Assembly (NCBI RefSeq): GCF_047946665.1
Contig: NZ_CP172312.1
Location: 1,674,001 to 1,738,000, forward strand
Origin: Allohahella sp002354735
GTDB lineage: Bacteria > Pseudomonadota > Gammaproteobacteria > Pseudomonadales > Oleiphilaceae
Length of the DNA: 64,000 nucleotides
Reading direction: 5' to 3'
Part shown: piece by piece, positions 60,592 through 64,000 of the stretch
Layout: the number at the start of each line of letters is the position of its first letter
How positions within the stretch are numbered: position 1 is the stretch's first letter
Notes under the pieces: model-generated
The model's database searches: none
What the model was told of the DNA's origin: nothing
The model's input: the letters and a program-made list of their open reading frames with translations, nothing else
Translations under genes and position numbers: made by a program

Positions 60592-60630
60592 CATACATTA
60601 GTGTATGGAACCAACATACACCAGTGTATG
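60592..60630. promoter_or_regulatory. Two tandem TetR-type operators
   Basis: CATACATTAGTGTATG (60592-60607) and CATACACCAGTGTATG (60615-60630) are direct repeats of a palindrome; the second is perfect over 7-base arms. Their centres are 23 bases apart, close to two DNA turns, so two repressor dimers would sit on the same face. They lie between the TetR start (60524) and the fadB start (60707), so they probably control both genes. Confidence 0.85.
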
Positions 60631-60706
60631 GCATTTAAAAACACTTTTGTCGGCCAACACCACCCCTGTATCTGACTTACTTTCCGGTAAGCACGAGGAG
60701 CTGCAT

Positions 60707-62821
60707 ATGAATACCGCGCACTATGATACCCACGGCAATGTCGCCGTTATCCGGCTGGACAACCCGCCAGTCAACGGCCTGGGCCTGCCACTGCGTCAGG
60801 GCATTGTCGATGGCATCAAGAAGGCCGAGGGCGATAGCGCTATCAAGGCTATCGTGATTATCGGCTCAGACCGCGCCTTTTCTGGTGGCGCCGATATCAG
60901 CGAGTTCGGCACGCCGAAAATGCTGGGCGAGCCAAATCTGCTCACCGTGATCAATTATGTCGAAAGCAGCAGCAAGCCTGTTGTCGCTGCGATTGGTGGC
61001 GCCTGTATGGGCGGCGGTCTGGAACTGGCGCTCGGTTGTCACTACCGCGTCAGCAAGCCGGATGCACAGATTTCCCTGCCTGAAGTGAAGCTCGGGATAC
61101 TGCCAGGTGCTGGTGGTACGCAGCGTCTGCCACGCGTGATCGGTGCCGAACACGCACTGAACATGATCGTCTCCGGTGCCGTGATGCCGGCAAAGATGTT
61201 CAACGGTAGCGCACTGTTCGATGAGATGATCGACGGCGATCTGCTCGATGGCGCCCTCTCCTTTGCGCACAAGGTCGTGAGCGAGAACCTGCCGCTGAAG
61301 AAGGTCCGTAACCTGAAGGCGAAGCACGCGAACCCGGAAGGCTTCTTCATGTTCGCACGCAATACCGTCGGTGCTGTCGCGAAGAACTATCCTGCGCCGC
61401 TGAAGTGCGTCGATGCGGTTGAAGCCGCCGTGACCAAGCCCTTCGACAAGGGTATGGAGATCGAGCGTGAAGCCTTCGCTCACCTCATCAACACCTCTGA
61501 GTCCAAAGCACTGCGTCATGCCTTCTTCGCAGAGCGCCTGACCAGCAAGATCCCTGATGTGCCCTCTGACACCCCGACCCGCGATATCAAGCAGGTCGGC
61601 GTGATCGGTGCTGGCACCATGGGCACCGGCATCAGCATCAACTTCCTCAATGCAGGCATTCCGGTCACCATCGTCGAGATGAAGCAGGACGGTCTTGATC
61701 GTGGCATCGCGGCCATTCGCAAGGTTTACGAAGGCCGTGTAAAGAAAGGCAAGATGACGCAGGAAAAGGCCGAAGCTGCCATGGCGCTCGTTACGCCATC
61801 ACTGAGCTATGACGACCTGAAGAACGCCGACCTCGTCATCGAAGCCGTGTTCGAAGAAATGGGCGTGAAAGAGTCTGTGTTCAAGAAGCTGGACGAAGTC
61901 TGCAAGCAAGGTGCGATCCTGGCGTCCAACACCTCCACGCTGGATGTGGACAAGATCGCCAGCTTCACCAAGCGTCCACAGGACGTGATCGGCCTGCACT
62001 TCTTCAGCCCTGCGAACATCATGCAGCTGCTGGAAGTGATTCGTGGCAAGGAAACCGCCAAGGATGTAATGGCGACGGCCATGAAAGTCGCCAAGACCAT
62101 TCGCAAGACCGCTGTAGTCTCTGGTGTGTGTGATGGCTTTATCGGCAACCGCATGATCAACCAGTACTCGCGTGAAGCACTGCTGATGTTGCAGGAAGGC
62201 GCGACCGTTCAGCAGATCGACAAGGCCATCGAGAAATTCGGCTTCGCGATGGGGCCGCTACGCATGGCGGACATGGCTGGTGGCGATATCGGCTTTGCCA
62301 TTCGCAAGCGTCAGTACGCTGAAAACCCCCATATGAAGAAGATGGTGGTAGCAGATCGTCTCGGCGAGATGGGGCGCTTTGGCCAGAAGACCGGCTCCGG
62401 TTTCTATCGCTATGAGCCTGGCAATCGCAATGCCTTGCACGATCCGGAAGTGGACAGGGTCATTGAAGACGTCCGCAAGGAACTTCGCATCACCCCGCGC
62501 AAGATCAGTAATCAGGAAATTGTCGAGCGTTGCGTGTATGCACTGGTCAACGAAGGTGCACGCATTCTTGAAGAAGGCATCGCACAGCGCGCGTCAGATA
62601 TCGACATGGTGTATCTCACCGGTTATGGCTTCCCTGTCTATCGAGGTGGTCCGATGCATTACGCCGAGGAAGTGGACTTGTTGAACGTTGTTCGTGCCAT
62701 GGAGACCTTCGCCGAAAACCCCGATGCGGAACCCGGTTTCTGGAAGCCTGCCGCGCTGCTGCAAAAATGCGCCGCCGAAGGCAAGCGTTTTGACGAATAC
62801 GCCACTTCAAAGAATCAGTAA
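60707..62821 (+). CDS. fadB: Fatty-acid oxidation multifunctional protein (enoyl-CoA hydratase/3-hydroxyacyl-CoA dehydrogenase)
   Basis: This 704-residue beta-oxidation enzyme has an N-terminal crotonase domain (about 1-190: VIIGSDRAFSGGADISEF, GGACMGGGLELALGCHYR, PEVKLGILPGAGGTQRLPR) with both catalytic Glu regions, then the NAD-binding dehydrogenase domain (VGVIGAGTMGTGISINFLNAG, about 302-322; ASNTSTLDV; GLHFFSPANIMQLLEVI with the catalytic His) and C-terminal helical domains. It hydrates trans-2-enoyl-CoA and oxidises L-3-hydroxyacyl-CoA. The ATG at 60707 has GAGGAG upstream; a longer frame from 60605 would cover the operators. The thiolase gene follows 27 bp downstream. Confidence 0.95.
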   Translation: MNTAHYDTHGNVAVIRLDNPPVNGLGLPLRQGIVDGIKKAEGDSAIKAIVIIGSDRAFSGGADISEFGTPKMLGEPNLLTVINYVESSSKPVVAAIGGACMGGGLELALGCHYRVSKPDAQISLPEVKLGILPGAGGTQRLPRVIGAEHALNMIVSGAVMPAKMFNGSALFDEMIDGDLLDGALSFAHKVVSENLPLKKVRNLKAKHANPEGFFMFARNTVGAVAKNYPAPLKCVDAVEAAVTKPFDKGMEIEREAFAHLINTSESKALRHAFFAERLTSKIPDVPSDTPTRDIKQVGVIGAGTMGTGISINFLNAGIPVTIVEMKQDGLDRGIAAIRKVYEGRVKKGKMTQEKAEAAMALVTPSLSYDDLKNADLVIEAVFEEMGVKESVFKKLDEVCKQGAILASNTSTLDVDKIASFTKRPQDVIGLHFFSPANIMQLLEVIRGKETAKDVMATAMKVAKTIRKTAVVSGVCDGFIGNRMINQYSREALLMLQEGATVQQIDKAIEKFGFAMGPLRMADMAGGDIGFAIRKRQYAENPHMKKMVVADRLGEMGRFGQKTGSGFYRYEPGNRNALHDPEVDRVIEDVRKELRITPRKISNQEIVERCVYALVNEGARILEEGIAQRASDIDMVYLTGYGFPVYRGGPMHYAEEVDLLNVVRAMETFAENPDAEPGFWKPAALLQKCAAEGKRFDEYATSKNQ

Positions 62822-62848
62822 GGCCTAAGCGCCACCAGGAGAATTGTT

Positions 62849-64000
62849 ATGTCCAATGATGTCGTCATTGTATCAACTGCCCGTACCCCGCTTGCGAAAT
62901 CATGGCGCGGCGGCCTCAACATGACCCACGGTGCTACTTTGGCCGGTCATGCCATCCAGCACGCGGTCGAGCGCTCAGGTGTCGATCCCGCTGAGATCGA
63001 AGACGTGATGATGGGCTGCGGCCTGCCAGAAGGCTCTTGCGGTAACGATGTGGCGCGTATGGGCGCCATGCGTGCAGGTCTGCCGGTATCTGTCAGCGGT
63101 GTGACCATCAACCGCTTCTGCTCGTCGGGCCTTCAGGCCATCGCCATGGCTGCGCATCACATTGCGGTCGACAAGGTGCCAGTGATGGTAGCGGGCGGTG
63201 TTGAATCCATTTCAACCGTGCAGGCCACCGTGAACCAGAACTACATGATGGAGCCATGGCTGGCCGAGCATAAGCCAGCGCTCTACTGGTCGATGCTGCA
63301 GACTGCCGAGACCGTGGCCAAGCGCTACGAGATCCGCAAGGAAGACATGGATGAGTATGGCGTGCGCAGCCAGCAGCTCGCGGCCCAGTCGCAGAAGGAT
63401 GGCAAGTTCAAGGACGAAATCGCGCCGATTACGACCATCATGGGTGTGGCGGACAAGGCGACTGGCCAGCTGTCTTCGAAGGAAGTCACGCTGTCGCAGG
63501 ACGAAGGCATTCGTCCTGACACCACGCTCGAAGGTGTCTCTGGCATCCGTTCTGCGGTTGAAGGCGGCGTGGTCACGGCGGGTAATGCCAGTCAGTTTTC
63601 AGACGGCGCCTCGGCCTGTGTGTTGATGGATGGCAAGCTGGCCGAACAGCGTGGCGTGAAGCCGCTCGGCATCTTCCGTGGCTTTGCGGTCGCGGGCTGC
63701 GAGCCTGACGAAATGGGTATCGGTCCGGTATTCGCCGTGCCCAAGTTGCTCAAGCGTCACGGCCTGACCGTTGATGACATCGGCCTGTGGGAGCTCAACG
63801 AAGCCTTCGCTGTGCAGGTGTTGTACTGCCAGCGCAAGCTGGGTATCCCGCTCGAGCGCATGAACGTCAACGGCGGCGCCATCGCCATCGGTCACCCCTA
63901 CGGCACCACCGGCTCACGCCTGGTCGGCCATGCCCTGATCGAGGGCAAGCGCCGCGGTGTGAAGTATGTGGTCGTGACCATGTGCGTGGGCACCGGTATG
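62849..64000 (+). CDS. Acetyl-CoA acyltransferase (thiolase), 3' end outside window
   Basis: The first 384 residues of a thiolase are present. The acyl-accepting C91 is in TINRFCSSGLQA, later motifs are LWELNEAFAVQ, NVNGGAIAIGHPYGTTGSR with the catalytic His, and the window ends just after the second catalytic Cys in TMCVGTG. It cleaves 3-ketoacyl-CoA with CoA, completing the cycle with the fadB product; a FadA-type role is likely. AGGAG lies nine bases before the ATG. A 25-base piece of this gene (62999-63023) is also found at 16513-16537. Confidence 0.95.
   Translation, partial: MSNDVVIVSTARTPLAKSWRGGLNMTHGATLAGHAIQHAVERSGVDPAEIEDVMMGCGLPEGSCGNDVARMGAMRAGLPVSVSGVTINRFCSSGLQAIAMAAHHIAVDKVPVMVAGGVESISTVQATVNQNYMMEPWLAEHKPALYWSMLQTAETVAKRYEIRKEDMDEYGVRSQQLAAQSQKDGKFKDEIAPITTIMGVADKATGQLSSKEVTLSQDEGIRPDTTLEGVSGIRSAVEGGVVTAGNASQFSDGASACVLMDGKLAEQRGVKPLGIFRGFAVAGCEPDEMGIGPVFAVPKLLKRHGLTVDDIGLWELNEAFAVQVLYCQRKLGIPLERMNVNGGAIAIGHPYGTTGSRLVGHALIEGKRRGVKYVVVTMCVGTGM

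Noticed and set aside
60605..60706. Extended N-terminus of fadB from 60605
   Set aside because: It would start within the TetR operators, and the crotonase domain with a strong GAGGAG site begins at 60707.

Overview
The window looks like chromosomal DNA of a free-living, probably marine, gammaproteobacterium. Support: a fadB/fadA-type beta-oxidation operon under a TetR repressor, an RND exporter, a PhnCDE-type transporter, DUF3253 and DUF2891 genes, a GGDEF protein, and moderate-to-high GC over the housekeeping parts. Several stretches (about 22.2-24.2, 42.8-44.1, 45.4-46.1 and 50-55.4 kb) are clearly richer in A+T and look acquired. No tRNA, rRNA or CRISPR array was recognised.

Layout. 1-3.7 kb: end of a GGDEF protein, convergent with a two-gene unit of an RsbQ-like alpha/beta hydrolase and a PAS-PAS hybrid histidine kinase. 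4-9.8 kb: a phnD-phnC-phnE-phnE-HAD phosphatase operon facing an aminotransferase. 10.1-16.2 kb: class I HMG-CoA reductase, a royal-jelly-type secreted protein, an SDR and an RND transporter. 16.2-19 kb: an Rpn-type nuclease surrounded by a patchwork of short copied gene pieces, a glutaredoxin and an antitoxin next to a broken partner. 19-20.2 kb: DUF2891 protein.

20.3-38.8 kb is the centre of interest. A MarR regulator sits next to a locus that exists twice (20636-21751 and 25421-26523). The copies are separated by an ISAs1 remnant, an AT-rich pair (VioC-like Fe/2OG oxygenase plus AEC exporter) and a complete IS30 element. The second copy leads into a secreted six-blade lactonase-like protein, a small ABM-fold protein and a vanadium haloperoxidase-like enzyme. 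It is followed by a tight six-gene operon: O-methyltransferase, flavin monooxygenase, amidohydrolase, HemN-like radical SAM enzyme, ATP-grasp ligase and PLP decarboxylase, then a convergent MFS transporter. A TTGACACGT promoter/operator motif recurs in front of both duplicated copies and in front of the six-gene operon, suggesting one MarR-controlled pathway. I read this as a candidate natural-product or small-molecule modification cluster without NRPS/PKS genes.

39-52.4 kb is a rearranged accessory zone. One intact endonuclease/exonuclease/phosphatase (EEP) gene (44262-45287) is accompanied by at least six partial copies, some with inverted internal segments. Between them lie VapBC, a broken YgiT/DUF4258 pair, a HAD phosphatase bounded by GTTAGGC/GCCTAAC, several unknown genes, and a leucine dehydrogenase plus SNF transporter operon. 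52.4-56.8 kb: a DUF4145 protein with a P-loop ATPase/nuclease-like protein (defence-like), then a RES/Xre toxin-antitoxin pair. 56.9-64 kb: a periplasmic solute-binding protein, a YCII-VOC fusion, a PnuC-like membrane protein, DUF3253, and a TetR repressor with two tandem palindromic operators in front of fadB and a thiolase that runs off the window.
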